Origin: Halobacillus sp. A5 | GTDB taxonomy: Bacteria; Bacillota; Bacilli; Bacillales; Halobacillaceae | Direction of reading: 5' to 3' | Length of the DNA stretch: 64,000 nucleotides | Assembly: GCF_024189315.1 (NCBI RefSeq) | Contig: NZ_JAIZEO010000002.1 | Span: 248,001-312,000 of the forward strand | Part shown: piece after piece, positions 41,840 to 50,018 of the stretch | Numbering within the stretch: the first letter of the stretch is position 1 | Layout: the number at the start of each line of letters is the position of its first letter | The notes under the pieces: model-generated | What the model was told of the DNA's origin: nothing | The model's input: the letters and a program-made list of their open reading frames with translations, nothing else | The model's database searches: none | Translations under genes and position numbers: made by a program

Positions 41840-42390
41840 AAACTCCTAAAAGTAACTAGCTGCGTCCTTATTTAATTCCTTTCTTTTCTTCTCAGTGTTA
41901 TCAATTAAATCGGATGTTCCTTCTGTTGATTCAGCTTGCTGCTTCCCCACAGCGGCAACTTCTTCAATAGAAGCTGAAGTCTCGTCCATTGAGATTTGAA
42001 TGTTCGTGAGGGTGGTACTGATCTTTTCAGTAGAAGCCGCCGTCTCGTTAGAAAGCTTCCTAATTTCGTCAGCTGCTGCTTCAAAGCCTCTTCCTGTATC
42101 TCCGTCACGTGCTGCTTCAATCAGCTGGGTTTAAGCCTGATAAATTGGTCTGGTCTCCAATTAATACTTCATCCGCTTCCTTTGATTACGGGTGCAAATT
42201 GTCACCTTGCCTCAGATCATCCTTCAGCACTACCCCCAGCCTGTTGTGAGTGAGCTCACAATTTGGTCTGAAATCCGCATTAATTCTCATTCTTTTTGTT
42301 CCTCCAGCTGAATCGCAAAGGTTCCTGCCACTCGACCTGCTGCACAAATCAGGTTAGCCAGCCCGGTGAAAGGAAGTCCAAAAAACTCCG
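41840..42390 (-). pseudogene. Degraded methyl-accepting chemotaxis protein remnant
   Basis: On the minus strand, pieces of an MCP signalling domain can be read: EADEVLIGDQTNLSGLN, then after a shift LIEAARDGDTGRGFEAAADE, IRKLSNETAASTEKIS and IEEVAAVGKQQAEST. The hairpin-tip consensus is eroded, several frames are needed and stops are present. Further upstream, LPFTGLANLICAAGRVAG and TFAIQLEEQKE suggest a lost N-terminal sensor. No intact receptor can be made. Confidence 0.65.
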
Positions 42391-42645
42391 GATCTACTTA
42401 GGTGAGGATCAGTTATTCTGATCGCATTCTGCCAGAGGTTGTCTAGTGTTAATTTTTAGCCCCGACTTCACTCCAATTATTTATTCTGATCATTAGCGGT
42501 TATCACTACGAGTTTGAAACATTTCATGTATCTAATATAATAATTTGGATACAATTTTTTACAAAAATGTAGACAACATAACATTAGGATTTCGGAAGTT
42601 ATATTATCGTCATATCGGGTAAATACAAAAAACGGGGGTGTTAGT

Positions 42646-42801
42646 ATAAATATTTATGATTTAGAAGAACAAGTGGAGCTTCTGAGAAAAGCAATGCAGG
42701 AGCTTTATTTAGACAATCCTCAAGACCCCCGGTTAGTAAAAATCTCTCAATCTTTAGATGAACTATTAAATGAATTAGACCGTCAAAGGAAAACAGGATG
42801 A
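42646..42801 (+). CDS. Spo0E-like aspartyl phosphatase with no standard start codon
   Basis: The 51-codon frame shows the Spo0E family core: LEEQVELLRKAMQELYLDN followed by the signature SQSLDELLNELD. Spo0E proteins dephosphorylate Spo0A-P and delay sporulation. GGGGGTG sits five bases before an ATA (42646); an ATT lies at 42652. No ATG, GTG or TTG is in frame upstream. It may use a rare start, or be a recently damaged gene. Confidence 0.6.
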   Translation: MNIYDLEEQVELLRKAMQELYLDNPQDPRLVKISQSLDELLNELDRQRKTG

Positions 42802-42951
42802 GCACATTAGTTTATAGTGTCTTGAGGGATTAGGGGAAACAGAGCTGATAGAAAAAAACGAAAAGCTGGAGCATAGGCTCTAGCTTTTCGTATGTACATA
42901 TAATTGATAGTTTCGCTGCTCTCCATAATAACTGTCCCCTTGTTCAATATT

Positions 42952-42967
42952 CTGACTGATCGGTCAG
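42952..42967. promoter_or_regulatory. Orphan TetR-type operator-like palindrome
   Basis: CTGACTGATCGGTCAG is palindromic except for one base pair and resembles operators of TetR-family drug-pump regulators. No regulator or pump gene is adjacent. Confidence 0.45.
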
Positions 42968-43015
42968 TGTCCTTAAATTATAAAAGATTTAAAAGGGGTG
43001 TGACAAACAATATAT

Positions 43016-43039
43016 GGAATGTTTCACGTGAAACATTCC
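43016..43039. promoter_or_regulatory. parS site 2 (ParB/Spo0J binding), extended palindrome
   Basis: The 16-bp core TGTTTCACGTGAAACA (43020-43035) is perfect and is flanked by GGAA and TTCC, making a 24-bp palindrome. It is 3.1 kb from parS site 1. Confidence 0.93.
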
Positions 43040-43227
43040 AGCTTTCCTCTTTATTAGAGCTGTGGCAGCTCTGTTTGGGGTGACATCTGCTTTTATCTGA
43101 TCAGGTACGTAGTTAGCGTTGCAGACTTTTATATAACGACCGATTTCCAAAAGGGGGTGTACAGAAACCCGGCCGTTCATAAAATTGTGTTAAAATTTAA
43201 ACAAATAAGAAAAAGGTGGTAGATTAT

Positions 43228-43281
43228 ATGCGCAATCTAACTAAAGAAACGACTAATACAAATAAAGGAATCAACGGCTGA
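43228..43281 (+). CDS. Possible 17-codon leader peptide
   Basis: AAAAAGGTGG precedes an ATG that opens MRNLTKETTNTNKGING and a TGA. It ends 54 bases before the methyltransferase ATG. A second short frame (from ATG at 43293) also lies in between. Either may be chance. Confidence 0.3.
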   Translation: MRNLTKETTNTNKGING

Positions 43282-43335
43282 GGAGCGGAGTATTAATGAA
43301 TGCCCGGTTTCAGCCGAATCATTGGAGGAGCATTC

Positions 43336-43959
43336 ATGTTAAATCAACAAGGATTTGATTCATGGGCGGGCGAGTACGATAAAACCGTCCGGGAAATTGA
43401 TAAAAAGAACCAATACCCTTTTGCAGGCTACCAAAAGATAGTGACTGCCATTTATAAGAGAGCCGTACATCCACCACAGTCTCGTATATTAGACATCGGC
43501 TTCGGCACCGGCTTGTTAGCAGGCAGGCTTTATGAGGAGGGTCACGATTTGACCGGGGTCGATTTCTCAAATGAGATGATCTCGATTGCCAAATCCAAAA
43601 TGCCGAAAGCTCAACTGTACGAGTGGGATATTACAAACGGTCTTCCGCCGGCCGTTATGAACCAATCGTTTGATACGATCATCAGTACGTACGCCTTACA
43701 TCATCTAACGGATGCCGGCAAAGTAAGCCTGATTAAACAACTGCTTCCTTTGGTAAAGCCTGGGGGTCAAATTCTAATTGGAGACGTTGCTTTTCAGACG
43801 CATCAAGAGCTTGACCAATGCAGGCGGAATTATATTGAGGTGTGGGATGAGAATGAGTACTATTTTGTTTATGAAGAGCTGGCGGCTTCTTTAGCAGAAC
43901 ACTGTTCCTGTGAATTCACCCCCATCTCCCACTGTGGCGGGGTTATTGAGTTAAAGTGA
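43336..43959 (+). CDS. Class I SAM-dependent methyltransferase, YrrT-like
   Basis: This 207-residue protein begins NQQGFDSWAGEYDKTV and contains NQYPFAGYQKIV, both typical of the YrrT group of Bacillus. The SAM site is ILDIGFGTGLLAGRLYEEGH, with ISTYALHHL and LLPLVKPGGQILIGD later. The ATG at 43336 has TTGGAGGAG eight bases upstream. YrrT is linked to S-adenosylmethionine recycling, but neighbours here do not help. Confidence 0.85.
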   Translation: MLNQQGFDSWAGEYDKTVREIDKKNQYPFAGYQKIVTAIYKRAVHPPQSRILDIGFGTGLLAGRLYEEGHDLTGVDFSNEMISIAKSKMPKAQLYEWDITNGLPPAVMNQSFDTIISTYALHHLTDAGKVSLIKQLLPLVKPGGQILIGDVAFQTHQELDQCRRNYIEVWDENEYYFVYEELAASLAEHCSCEFTPISHCGGVIELK

Positions 43960-44010
43960 GAAGGCGTGCCTCTGTTTAACGGCAGGAGTACTTTTAACGA
44001 GGAGTGAACA

Positions 44011-44427
44011 ATGTTGGAATCCTGGAATTACATGCGATTGGCACGTCCCACTAATAAACTCGAGGAAATGCGTACCTTTTACGAAAAAGTACTTGGTCTA
44101 GAAAAAATTGGGGAATTCAATCATAACGGTTACCATGGTTTATTGATTGGCCTTCCTGACCAGAAGGTTCACTTAGAACTGCTTCAAAGCGACCACGATT
44201 TTAATACGGTGGCCCCGAACGACGATCATTTACTCGTGTTCTATTTACATACAATAGAACAGGTAGAAGCCGTACGTACAAAGCTTAAAGGTCATGGAGT
44301 GGAGCCTGTTGAGCCTGTTAATCCGTACTGGAAGGATAAAGCTTATACCTTTGAAGATCCTGAAGGCTGGCGTGTTGTATTTTGTATTGATATTAATAAA
44401 TACAAACAAGGTGAACGCATTCTGTAA
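44011..44427 (+). CDS. VOC family (glyoxalase/dioxygenase-like) protein
   Basis: This 138-residue protein has two beta-alpha-beta-beta-beta units of the vicinal-oxygen-chelate fold: MRLARPTNKLEEMRTFYEKV, then HLELLQSDHDF, HLLVFYLHTIEQVEAV and YTFEDPEGWRVVFC. Metal ligands (His and Glu) can be placed but the reaction is unknown. An AACGAGGAG site lies before the ATG. It is followed by a terminator. Confidence 0.85.
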   Translation: MLESWNYMRLARPTNKLEEMRTFYEKVLGLEKIGEFNHNGYHGLLIGLPDQKVHLELLQSDHDFNTVAPNDDHLLVFYLHTIEQVEAVRTKLKGHGVEPVEPVNPYWKDKAYTFEDPEGWRVVFCIDINKYKQGERIL

Positions 44428-44432
44428 GTAAG

Positions 44433-44475
44433 AAAAAAAGATTAACTCCTCCTGGAATTAATCTTTTTTTCTTTT
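44433..44475. terminator. Bidirectional terminator
   Basis: AAAAAAAGATTAA pairs with TTAATCTTTTTTT around CTCCTCCTGGAA, between convergent genes. Confidence 0.8.
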
Positions 44476-44785
44476 ATACTGTTTCAGTTTCAGGTTCAGG
44501 GTCAGGCTGTGCCGCATCAATCATGAGGAAAACAGCGGCTAGAATATGCATGACCATGCCAACCCCCGGAATCCATCCAATAGAGGAAGCGATGATTCCA
44601 AGTATACTGCCTCTAGTACGACCGTTATCCTGTTTAGTTAAAATTAACGTTACGATGTGTAAGGCGAGCATAACGGCTAGAGGGATCCATAATAATGAAA
44701 TGATAATAGTGCCTCCGATAATCGGGATGCCCAGTATGGCTTCAAGCCCGCCGGTGACCCACCTTAGGATTCTGGATGCCGACAT
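44474..44785 (-). CDS. Membrane protein, 103 residues
   Basis: Three hydrophobic stretches are seen (ILGIPIIGGTIIISLLWIP, LAVMLALHIVTLILT and SIGWIPGVGMVMHILAAVFL) and an acidic tail PDPEPETETV. AAGGAGG precedes the ATG. Homologues are common in Bacillaceae but I know no function. Confidence 0.75.
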   Translation of the reverse strand: MSASRILRWVTGGLEAILGIPIIGGTIIISLLWIPLAVMLALHIVTLILTKQDNGRTRGSILGIIASSIGWIPGVGMVMHILAAVFLMIDAAQPDPEPETETV

Positions 44786-45006
44786 TTAGTTCCTCCTTAA
44801 GATGAAAGATAAGTGTTCTTTGTAATTCAGCTGACAGAACTCAAAATGGAGAGCAGCAGCTGGTTCAAGGAATGACCTCCTTTCATTGAGTGATCTCAAT
44901 ATACAAATAATATTCTGATTTCAGAGTAATCATGACTAAAAAGTTAGGTTTTTTGTAATGTAGCTTGCTCCAATTTAATAACACAGTTAGGAAGCGAGGA
45001 GAATAA

Positions 45007-45501
45007 ATGAAGGCAGAGGATTATATTAAAAAGCTGGAGCTTGAACCGCATCCAGAGGGAGGGTTTTATAGACCTTCTTATAGATCAGAAATCAGCGAAT
45101 CCTTTCAGCAGGGGAGCCGGCCATTGTACACGAGTATTTATTTTCTTTTACGATCTGCAGATGTATCCCATCTTCACCGGCTGCAATCGGATGAACTATG
45201 GTATTTTCATGCGGGGAGTCCGCTGACCATTCATATGATTACTGCGTGTGGTGATTACGAGGAGGTGACATTAGGCTTGAGGGTGGATCGTGGAGAAGTG
45301 CCTCAGTTCGTTGTCCCGAAGAACACGATTTTTGGATCATCTGTAAAACAAGAGAACACCTTCGCGCTTGCAGGCTGCATGGTGTCCCCTGGGTTTGACT
45401 TTGCTGATTTTGAATTGTTTTCACAGGAAGAACTGCTGGAAGGTTATCCTGAGCATGAGGACATTATCCTTAAGCTTGCCTATGAAAATAAAGGGCAGTA
45501 A
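45007..45501 (+). CDS. Cupin_5 (DUF985) family protein
   Basis: This 164-residue protein has the family start YIKKLELEPHPEGGFYRPSY, then SIYFLLRSADVSHLHRLQSD with ELWYFHAGSPL (cupin motif) and FALAGCMVSPGFDFADFEL near the end. These are small jellyroll proteins of unclear enzymatic role, sometimes related to sugar epimerases. An AGGAG site precedes the ATG. Confidence 0.88.
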   Translation: MKAEDYIKKLELEPHPEGGFYRPSYRSEISESFQQGSRPLYTSIYFLLRSADVSHLHRLQSDELWYFHAGSPLTIHMITACGDYEEVTLGLRVDRGEVPQFVVPKNTIFGSSVKQENTFALAGCMVSPGFDFADFELFSQEELLEGYPEHEDIILKLAYENKGQ

Positions 45502-45512
45502 GAAGACTGACT

Positions 45513-46319
45513 TTATTTTCTTCTTTGAAGAAACAGAAAGCAGATTACTGCTATAAGTAAATGCTTTTCTTCATTCTCGAGCTGGTTGTTTATATCCACG
45601 ATATCATTATCAATATCACTAAAGATCTTTGTGTACTCATGTGGAAAATACCCGTTGTAAAAATGCGCCCACTGCCGGCCTTCTTCATCACGAAGGGTGA
45701 AATCTCCGGAAGCCCCCTTGATGAGAACGGGTAAAAGCAGCTTATTGTCCCGGTCATAAATCTTCCCTTTCATCGTCATCAAGCTTTTGAAATCATTCTG
45801 TACATAAGTGCCGAGAACTTCTCCATTGTGATCTTCGACAGTAACTATAGACTGGCGGATTCCTTTTCGTTTTAAACGAAACTTTTGTTCTCCGCGGCTT
45901 GAGTACATGGCGAAGGTCAGCGGCAGGAAAGTAACCCCATTCCGAATGAAAATAGAAAGCGGATAAGCCCAGAAGGGGACGGATACTGCCTTCACATAAC
46001 CAACGGAGGCGCCTGATTTTAGAAAAAGCATCAGCTTAGGCAGCAGCCCGGAGTCTTGTTTAATAACCAGATGATCAAGATGAATAAGTGATTCTTCGGA
46101 TTCTGGTATGTCCAGCTTCAGGAGTTGATGATATTTTCTCCGGCTGGCGGCTGAAGCTCCAAGCATGAATAAAGATAGGGCGGAAATAGAGGAGAGACTG
46201 AACCAGTCTTCTCCCGATAATGGAGGAGCAAGTATGCCGACAGCTATGGCGGTGACGCCGATGATAATCGATAGAACGAGTGAACCTTTCATCCGTCGCT
46301 TGTATAGTTCAGCAATCAT
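45513..46319 (-). CDS. Membrane protein with tubby-like/LURP-type domain
   Basis: This 268-residue protein has two membrane helices (GSLVLSIIIGVTAIAVGIL and WFSLSSISALSLFMLGAS) and a beta-rich domain with RQSIVTVEDHNGEVLGTYV, YDRDNKLLLPVLIKG and FTLRDEEGRQWAHFYNGYFP, which resembles phospholipid-scramblase/tubby-like repeats. A last hydrophobic stretch (LLIAVICFLF) ends it. It lies ten bases downstream of the kinase gene and is probably co-transcribed. Confidence 0.6.
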   Translation of the reverse strand: MIAELYKRRMKGSLVLSIIIGVTAIAVGILAPPLSGEDWFSLSSISALSLFMLGASAASRRKYHQLLKLDIPESEESLIHLDHLVIKQDSGLLPKLMLFLKSGASVGYVKAVSVPFWAYPLSIFIRNGVTFLPLTFAMYSSRGEQKFRLKRKGIRQSIVTVEDHNGEVLGTYVQNDFKSLMTMKGKIYDRDNKLLLPVLIKGASGDFTLRDEEGRQWAHFYNGYFPHEYTKIFSDIDNDIVDINNQLENEEKHLLIAVICFLFLQRRK

Positions 46320-46329
46320 CGACTCACTC

Positions 46330-47889
46330 CTATTTAGTTCGTCTTTCTGTGAACAATCGTAAAGGGCGGGTAATTTTCCAGGATTTACTGCTCTTAAGAT
46401 TTTTTAATTCCTTGCGCAGGAATTCCTTTTCTTCCGTAAGGACCGAATTTTTTTGTTCAAGCTGTTCAAGCTGCAGTTCTATCTTTGCTGAATCTTTTTT
46501 CATTTCATCACCTTCTGCATTTAGTTTTAACTGAAGGACAAGCTGTTCTAATTCTTCCAACGCCGGCAGGATGAATTCGGACAGCCGGGAAGCCATCCCC
46601 TTTGGGCCGAGCTTTTGAAAATAAAAGACAATCAGGGCATACAAAAAGAAAATGTGCTCAACGGGAGAAAGCTTCTCTTTTAATAAATAGGAGGCTTTCA
46701 CTTCCGTATAAGGAGTCAGTAAGCTGGTAAAATATCTGGCTGTATCAATAAAGTGGGGTCCTGCGGTATAAGAGGACCAATCGATCACTTGAACGGAATC
46801 TTTCTGTTCATCAAACATCAGGTTCTGATAAGCAAAGTCCCCGTGAAGCAGAGAATAATGCTGTTTTGGAATCATCCATTGATAACATTCGTTGTCCATA
46901 ATGGCTGACTGAAGTCTGTCCATTAAGAAGCGGATTGATTTCGGATAACGGTGCTGCTTTGTAATAAGGTTAATTGATTTAAAAAGCTTCTCGTTGAACT
47001 CTTTTTTATGGATTTGAGTGAAATAGTGAACAACAGAGATGGCGCGTCCCTTTTTAAATTGAAAGACATAGTTTGGGATCGGATAACGGCTGACTGCTTC
47101 ACTGTAGGGGATAGAGGCCACTTTTTTAGCAGCTTCGATGACTACAGAATGAGCTAACGCAGCAGGTGCTGCCTTCACTTGTTCAATCGTTATGTATGAG
47201 ACTTTATCCATCACGAAGGAATCTATGTAAGCTGGAGAGATGTCCTGCAGCTGGGAGCAATCCTTTCGTACGGTCCTATAGAAATTCTCTTCGCGTCCGG
47301 CTCCGGTCATTTGGTTCGTGTAATTCGAAACCTTAGTAAAGAACCTTCGCTCACCGGCTTCATGAAGAAAAGCCCCGAAATTATTTTTTCCATTGATAAA
47401 AATGTATTCCGTTCTGACCTCGTCCCCCTCCTTTACGAAGCCTTCTTGAATTCTTTTCATGAGTTCATCAAAAGTCATGCCATGTTTAAGAGACAGGGCT
47501 TTCTGATAAGAAATCTTAGCCTTATCGTATTTCTTTAGGAAGGCATAGGAGCGCCCAAGACGAAAATGATAGCTGGCGGTTTGAGGTTTTATTTTTATTA
47601 ACCATTGAGCTGTCTTCTCTGCAGCTTCCCAATCTCCTAAATAATCATAAAGGTTATGAAATTCTGATAACAATCGTTCATGATTGGGATAGCGGCTTGA
47701 CCCCTGGTTCAGGATCTGTTCAGCCTTGTCCGTCTCACTATTGATTCGTAAGCTCCTCGCATAATCTGCATAAACAGCGGCTTCAATATTGTCGTTCTTA
47801 CTGAAGTACTGGTGATAGAGTTGAACAGCCTTATGCCAGTTCCGGTCTTTTTGATGTTTATTAATGTCTTTTAAAAGTTGCTCTGCCAT
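46330..47889 (-). CDS. TPR - aminoglycoside-phosphotransferase-like kinase - coiled-coil fusion
   Basis: This 519-residue protein has three regions. Residues 1-140 form TPR-like helices (YADYARSLRINSETDKAEQIL and FRLGRSYAFLKKYDKAKISY). Residues 160-440 are an APH-type kinase with LLHGDFAYQNLMFDE (catalytic loop) and VQVIDWSSYTAGP (metal Asp). Residues 440-519 are a Glu/Lys coiled coil ending in SSKSWKITRPLRLF, a phrase typical of glycosyltransferases for wall polymers. I chose the ATG at 47889, seven bases after AGGAGA. It probably phosphorylates a sugar or glycan head group at the envelope; this is inference. Confidence 0.7.
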   Translation of the reverse strand: MAEQLLKDINKHQKDRNWHKAVQLYHQYFSKNDNIEAAVYADYARSLRINSETDKAEQILNQGSSRYPNHERLLSEFHNLYDYLGDWEAAEKTAQWLIKIKPQTASYHFRLGRSYAFLKKYDKAKISYQKALSLKHGMTFDELMKRIQEGFVKEGDEVRTEYIFINGKNNFGAFLHEAGERRFFTKVSNYTNQMTGAGREENFYRTVRKDCSQLQDISPAYIDSFVMDKVSYITIEQVKAAPAALAHSVVIEAAKKVASIPYSEAVSRYPIPNYVFQFKKGRAISVVHYFTQIHKKEFNEKLFKSINLITKQHRYPKSIRFLMDRLQSAIMDNECYQWMIPKQHYSLLHGDFAYQNLMFDEQKDSVQVIDWSSYTAGPHFIDTARYFTSLLTPYTEVKASYLLKEKLSPVEHIFFLYALIVFYFQKLGPKGMASRLSEFILPALEELEQLVLQLKLNAEGDEMKKDSAKIELQLEQLEQKNSVLTEEKEFLRKELKNLKSSKSWKITRPLRLFTERRTK

Positions 47890-48228
47890 TCTCATTCTCC
47901 TATTTAACTCTTCTAATTTATTGATTCTTTTCCTATTATTGCATGTCATAATTTTGTTGCAAGAATTTAATATAATCTTCTATGATTATTTCTAAAAATG
48001 TGAAGGATTGGGTCTTGATTTTTAAAGATACCCGGGTTTAAAATAGTCGGTGGTTTACAGTTATGTAAAAAAACCTCCGCTCAAGTAATGCCTTGACCAT
48101 GAGGTGAATATAGTAGTGTACATGAAACAAATGTTGCATCCTCACCAGGAACATATTGGGATTCCAAAAGCAGAAACCTTTCTTTAAAGGAACTCTGGAA
48201 AGGTGGAAACTAGAAAAGGAGCGAAACT

Positions 48229-48483
48229 ATGAAAGAAGTACTCGAAAAGGTGTACAGTCCTTGTTATGGATCGATTAAGGAAGTCTGTGTAGATGACGAA
48301 GCCTATGTATATGAGTGGGAACCGTTATTTTTAATCGAAACAGAAGATAAGCAAGTCGTGGAAGTATGTGTAGGCGTCAGCGGGACGATCACACAAATCG
48401 ACCTGGCACCTGGACAAGAAGTCACACCTGAATCTGTGCTGACTGTTCTTAGAGATGATTTACTCATCACAGGAAGTGATTGA
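48229..48483 (+). CDS. Biotinyl/lipoyl-like domain protein without the modified lysine
   Basis: This 84-residue protein is a single barrel-sandwich hybrid: VYSPCYGSIKEVCVDDEAYV, then VEVCVGVSGTITQIDLAPGQE and VTPESVLTVL. The turn that normally holds Met-Lys-Met or Asp-Lys-Ala has no Lys, so it cannot be biotinylated or lipoylated in the usual way. AAAAGGAG precedes the ATG. The role is unknown; a scaffold or regulator is possible. Confidence 0.7.
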   Translation: MKEVLEKVYSPCYGSIKEVCVDDEAYVYEWEPLFLIETEDKQVVEVCVGVSGTITQIDLAPGQEVTPESVLTVLRDDLLITGSD

Positions 48484-48493
48484 TTTATAGATT

Positions 48494-48538
48494 AAGCCTT
48501 TATGTTGGACGCGATGATCCGGCATAAAGGCTTTTTTT
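48494..48538 (+). terminator. Terminator
   Basis: AAGCCTTTATG pairs with CATAAAGGCTT, followed by T. Confidence 0.85.
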
Positions 48539-48598
48539 AATTGAACGGGGTTCTGGTAGTCTAAAATTCTTCTCGTGAGTTATAATTGAGAGCTCATT

Positions 48599-48805
48599 TT
48601 AATATCCCATACATCCGTGAACACAATTTCTCCAGTTTGGAGTCCCAGGTCGGTAGCCTAACTGAAAACACCTGTCCCGACAGGCTTGCAATTCCTGGGG
48701 ATTTGGGTGAAAAAACTGAGGTCCTGCCTGGTACTGGCTGTACTGAAGGGGAGCTTGTGCCTGGTGATGGTAAGGGTATCCGCTGCCTCGGTAATAGTTA
48801 TTCAT
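48599..48805 (-). CDS. Small Tyr/Gln/Cys-rich protein, possibly spore-surface
   Basis: This 68-residue protein has a Tyr/His/Gln-rich first half (YYRGSGYPYHHQAQAP) and a Cys-bearing end (CRDRCFQLGYRPG and NCVHGC). The composition resembles spore coat or exosporium proteins, but there is no family match I know. The ATG at 48805 has AAAAGGAG six bases upstream. Confidence 0.6.
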   Translation of the reverse strand: MNNYYRGSGYPYHHQAQAPLQYSQYQAGPQFFHPNPQELQACRDRCFQLGYRPGTPNWRNCVHGCMGY

Positions 48806-48900
48806 ATTGTGCACTCCTTTTGATTTCATTCCATTCCATGAGTAGTTTATGGAGGCTCCAATTAGTTGTTGAGCTTAAATTTTGAAATGTTTATAAGAGG

Positions 48901-48990
48901 TTGACAATCTTATGTATGCGCTTTAAGATGATGTGTAACGGGTTACATGTTTTATTTCTATATTTTTTGCCGAATATGTAACGGGTTACA
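48901..48990 (+). promoter_or_regulatory. rbs promoter with two RbsR operators
   Basis: TTGACA and TAAGAT are separated by 17 bases (48901-48929). Two identical palindromes TGTAACGGGTTACA lie at 48934-48947 and 48977-48990, 43 bases apart (about four turns). The first covers the expected start point. Confidence 0.85.
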
Positions 48991-49013
48991 CACGCAAGTA
49001 AACAGGGAAGTGA

Positions 49014-50018
49014 ATGACCGAAATGTCAACGATAAGAGATGTTGCAAAGCTGGCTCAAGTTTCAGTAGCAACCGTATCTCGTGTTCTTAACGGAAATGGT
49101 TATGTAAGCCATAATACAAGGGAAAAAGTAGCAGCAGCTATTAAGCAGTTGAATTACCGGCCGAATGATGTCGCCCGGAGCTTGTTTAAGGGACGGTCAA
49201 AAATGATTGCTTTATTTGTTCCCGATATCATGAACCCCTTCTTTCCGGAATTGGCACGTGCTGTAGAAGATATGACGACACAACAAGGTTTTACATTTGT
49301 TTTGTGTAATACTGACGACAACCTTAATAAAGAAATGGCTTACTTAGAAGCATTAAAACAAAAGTCTGTAGACGGTATTATTATTGTTTCCAGTACCATG
49401 ACGGCTGAGTACATGGAAAACTTTGATATACCTGCTGTAGCTTTGGACCGTATTATCCACACTAATATTTCCTCAGTAACTGTAAATAATCGTGAAGGGG
49501 CAAAAGAAGCCACGCAATATTTAAAGGATATTGGCTGCAGGAGAATTGCTCATGTGTCAGGACCTGAACACGTAAGTAATGCCAGACAGCGTTTAAAAGG
49601 GTATTTAGATATCGCTCAAAAAAGTGAATGGTTTAACTATGAGTATATTGAACAGGGTGAGTATAACTTCGAAGGGGCAAAAAAAGCCACACAAATACTT
49701 TTAACAAAACATCCTGAAATTGATGGATTGTTTGTGGCCAATGACTTAATGGCAGTAGGAGCCATTAAGGCGGCAGAATCTCTTGGTCTCTCTGTTCCTG
49801 ATCAGTTATCTATTATTTCATTTGACGGGATTAAACTCGGAGAGACCACTTCTCCAGCTTTAACGACGATGGCGCAGCCCATTTATCAAATTGGAGCAAG
49901 GGCAGCTGAGATGCTTATAAAGCAGGTGGAACAAAATGAAGCTCAAACGTTAGTCGAAGAATTCTCCGTCAAGCTTATTGAACGAGATTCGACTCGAAAG
50001 AAGGGGGAGAATCAATGA
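49014..50018 (+). CDS. rbsR: LacI-family repressor of the ribose operon
   Basis: This 334-residue regulator has the LacI helix-turn-helix (STIRDVAKLAQVSVATVSRV, from residue 4) and a periplasmic-binding-protein-like core with FVPDIMNPFFPELARAVED, VDGIIIVSS and LFVANDLMAVGAIKAAESLG. It should bind ribose and release the two palindromes upstream. It heads the operon, and its end overlaps rbsK. Confidence 0.93.
   Translation: MTEMSTIRDVAKLAQVSVATVSRVLNGNGYVSHNTREKVAAAIKQLNYRPNDVARSLFKGRSKMIALFVPDIMNPFFPELARAVEDMTTQQGFTFVLCNTDDNLNKEMAYLEALKQKSVDGIIIVSSTMTAEYMENFDIPAVALDRIIHTNISSVTVNNREGAKEATQYLKDIGCRRIAHVSGPEHVSNARQRLKGYLDIAQKSEWFNYEYIEQGEYNFEGAKKATQILLTKHPEIDGLFVANDLMAVGAIKAAESLGLSVPDQLSIISFDGIKLGETTSPALTTMAQPIYQIGARAAEMLIKQVEQNEAQTLVEEFSVKLIERDSTRKKGENQ

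Larger units (their letters stand above)
42802..43227. other. 426-base gap with operator and parS
   Basis: It holds a hairpin (42859-42892, ACGAAAAGCT against AGCTTTTCGT) without a T-run, a TetR-type palindrome (42952-42967), and the second parS (43016-43039). I see no supported gene. A minus-strand frame at 42989-43180 runs across parS and looks accidental. Confidence 0.6.

Noticed and set aside
42989-43180. Minus-strand 63-codon frame
   Set aside because: It runs through the parS palindrome, lacks a ribosome site and has no recognisable pattern.
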